50,844 nt of DNA. Origin: QHCA01 sp038237645 (lineage in GTDB: Bacteria; Actinomycetota; Actinomycetes; Mycobacteriales; QHCA01). This document shows, one piece after another, positions 49,765 to 50,844 of the stretch; position 1 is the first letter of the stretch; every line of letters starts with the position of its first letter. The stretch is taken from the NCBI GenBank assembly GCA_038237645.1, contig JBBRYN010000015.1:1-50844 (forward strand), written 5' to 3'. Position numbers and translations under genes: made by a program. The notes beneath the pieces are model-generated. The model saw only the letters and a program-made list of their open reading frames with translations, did no database searches and was not told the DNA's origin.

Positions 49765-49965
49765 ATGGAGCCGTACCACTACCCGATCAGCACAAGGGAG
49801 TTGCCGCAGCGCCTCGCTGCCGAGCGCCCGCTGTGCTCGTCCTGTGGCGGGCTGGGGTGGACGCAGGCCGCCACAGCAGCCTGCCGCCGATGCCACGGCA
49901 GTTGCGTCGAAGACCCCGCCGCCGGACCCAGCCTCGGTGACGAGGACTGGCGGGTGTGCGGATGA
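49765..49965 (+). CDS. Small CxxCxG zinc-finger protein
   Basis: 66 aa. YHYPISTRELPQRLAAE at the start, then CSSCGGLGW and CRRCHGSC, a DnaJ-like pair of CxxCxG knuckles that would bind one zinc. The ATG at 49765 is in frame with a GTG at 49744. It overlaps the next gene by 4 bp (ATGA, 49962-49965). Function unknown; probably a partner of the divergent regulator or of the following 75-residue protein. Confidence 0.65.
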   Translation: MEPYHYPISTRELPQRLAAERPLCSSCGGLGWTQAATAACRRCHGSCVEDPAAGPSLGDEDWRVCG

Positions 49966-50189
49966 GCCGGCCGATCAGCCGCAGGGCCTGGCTGCTGGCC
50001 GAGGGAAACATCTTTCCGGGCGGCGCGACCATCGTCTCGGTGCGCCGGGATCCGGTGTCCTACGAGGTCTCTGTGTCGACCACCGGCGGTGGCCGCTGGA
50101 CGGTGCCGGGCCACATCCACGTGCAGGTGCTCACCCGATCCGGGGCAATCCGGGCGCTCCAACGGCGTCTGGGCCGCCGCGACTGCTGA
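49962..50189 (+). CDS. Small protein of unknown function, coupled to the zinc-finger gene
   Basis: 75 aa, basic. RAWLLAEGNIFPGGATIVSV then a beta-rich part (YEVSVSTTGGGRWTVPGHIH) and a basic C-terminal helix (AIRALQRRLGRR). No known domain. The start codon lies inside the stop of the zinc-finger gene, so the two are translated together. Confidence 0.6.
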   Translation: MSRPISRRAWLLAEGNIFPGGATIVSVRRDPVSYEVSVSTTGGGRWTVPGHIHVQVLTRSGAIRALQRRLGRRDC

Positions 50190-50517
50190 CGTACACCCGG
50201 TCCGGGATCTGTCGTCATGCTGGACCCGGATTCCTCCTCGTCGTCTGGGTACGGCGCGTCCTGCCGGAGCCAAGCCTCGGCTTGTACTCGCCCGGATCAA
50301 GGGATTCGTACAGCGCTTGGATCGCCGCGTGCGGGCCCTTCGCAACGGTCTCCCAGGTCAGGAGTGGTGGTCTGCTTGTGCGATGCGACGGGCTTGGGCG
50401 TTGTCTTCGCGCAAGGAGTGGTGGCCGCCGTCGTGCGGGTCCCGGCAGTCCACGACCAATGGGATGTGTGGGGTGTGCCAAGGATCTTGGGCAGCGACTC
50501 TCTGCTGAGAGGATCTG
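50190..50517. other. Degenerate region, possible decayed gene on the minus strand
   Basis: 328 bp with no intact gene. On the minus strand two adjoining frames read protein-like: PLVVDCRDPHDGGHHSLRED near 50400-50460, then LTWETVAKGPHAAIQALYES and LDPGEYKPRLG towards 50220-50350. A frameshift near 50350-50365 could join them. I do not recognise the protein. Confidence 0.3.
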
Positions 50518-50640
50518 TTCACGTCCGAGCAGCGTCGCCGGTTCAGCCCGCAGTTCAAGGCTGAGGTTGTGCAGATGGTGATCGAGAACACCAAGATCAC
50601 GTGCAACCTCAGCGACGGCTCCGGTCACGTCATACTCTGA
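50518..50640 (+). mobile_element. IS3-family transposase orfA remnant
   Basis: A frame without its own start reads FTSEQRRRFSPQFKAEVVQM then VIENTK, the N-terminal helix-turn-helix opening of IS3-type OrfA. After ~50598 the sequence diverges (CNLSDGSGHVIL) and stops at 50638-50640. An in-frame stop at 50506 closes it upstream. No inverted repeats or orfB found. Confidence 0.65.
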
Positions 50641-50706
50641 GCCTTCGACGGGATCGCATCCGGCCGACCTGCTGACTGTCGGCTCCGCTGACCTGCATGT
50701 TCTCGG

Positions 50707-50780
50707 TGGGCGATACAGGACTTGAACCTGTGACCTCTTCCGTGTCAAGGAAGCGCGCTACCAGACTGCGCCAATCGCCC
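50707..50780 (-). tRNA. tRNA-Val (anticodon GAC)
   Basis: 74 nt cloverleaf: acceptor GGGCGAT pairs with ATCGCCC, discriminator A, D arm GCGC/GCGC, anticodon stem CTTCC/GGAAG with loop TTGACAC, and T arm ACAGG/CCTGT with TTCAAGT. CCA is not encoded. It sits 1 bp from tRNA-Cys and may have served as an integration site for the accessory region to its left. Confidence 0.95.
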
Positions 50781-50781
50781 G

Positions 50782-50844
50782 AGGCGGAGGCGGGAATCGA
50801 ACCCGCGTACAGGGCTTTGCAGGCCCTTGCCTAAACCACTCGGC
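50782..50844 (-). tRNA. tRNA-Cys (anticodon GCA), 5' end missing
   Basis: Anticodon loop CTGCAAA in stem GGGC/GCCC, T arm GCGGG/CCCGC with TTCGATT, and acceptor 3' strand CTCCGCC with discriminator T (U in RNA), diagnostic for tRNA-Cys. The acceptor 5' strand lies beyond the right edge. Confidence 0.88.

Noticed and set aside
50215..50748. 177-aa minus-strand frame
   Set aside because: It starts inside tRNA-Val and spans the IS3 remnant in antisense; only its C-terminal part reads like decayed protein.

Overview
The window is about 50.8 kb of high-GC DNA with dense, often overlapping genes and frequent GTG starts. Gene order and content point to an actinomycete. The run sigA-ppgK-suhB-(LytR_C protein)-DUF4193-DUF3093-dut-DUF3710-OB fold-DUF3159-trkA/trkA-APC permease-TRAM methyltransferase-dxs-RNase D-DUF3000-hemE-hemY-hemQ-msrB-RibD-like matches, from memory, the Rv2703 to Rv2671 neighbourhood of Mycobacterium tuberculosis and related blocks in Streptomyces and Frankia. 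I cannot fix the genus from sequence alone.

Layout. 1-5.9 kb: principal sigma factor (cut by the left edge), polyphosphate glucokinase divergent from an inositol monophosphatase, a PhoD-like phosphatase, a LytR_C envelope protein and a kinase-fold phosphotransferase. 5.9-17.6 kb: rsgA, small actinobacterial DUF proteins, dut, a TrkA pair divergent from an APC permease, and an RNA methyltransferase. A DUF6273 gene of lower GC is inserted behind the TrkA pair. 17.6-23.9 kb: a frameshifted DUF6714 gene, dxs, an unknown conserved gene, and a three-gene operon of response regulator, histidine kinase and streptomycin-kinase-like protein. 23.9-39.5 kb: fadBA, RNase D, an orphan LuxR-type regulator, DUF3000, the coproporphyrin-dependent haem genes hemE, hemY and hemQ, msrB, a split LigD-type polymerase and ligase, a RibD-like reductase and a secreted M23 protein. 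39.5-45.8 kb: the treX-treY-treZ operon for trehalose from glycogen.

45.8-50.7 kb is accessory. It begins with an IS701-type transposase remnant that reads in frame into a 594-residue, modular polymorphic-toxin-like protein. That protein has an eCIS-effector-like N-terminal tag, SH3-like and LysM-like segments, a glycine-rich helical middle and a low-GC C-terminal module. A 158-residue candidate immunity gene overlaps its stop codon. Next come an Rrf2-like fragment, an XRE/TPR regulator divergent from two coupled small genes, an IS3-type orfA remnant, and tRNA-Val and tRNA-Cys at the right edge.

A window-wide pattern is a TANNNT -10 box 6-8 nt before the start codon in at least twelve genes, as expected for leaderless mRNAs. 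Several starts were chosen with its help. Short in-frame tandem repeats also recur in otherwise housekeeping genes (sigA, rsgA, treY).
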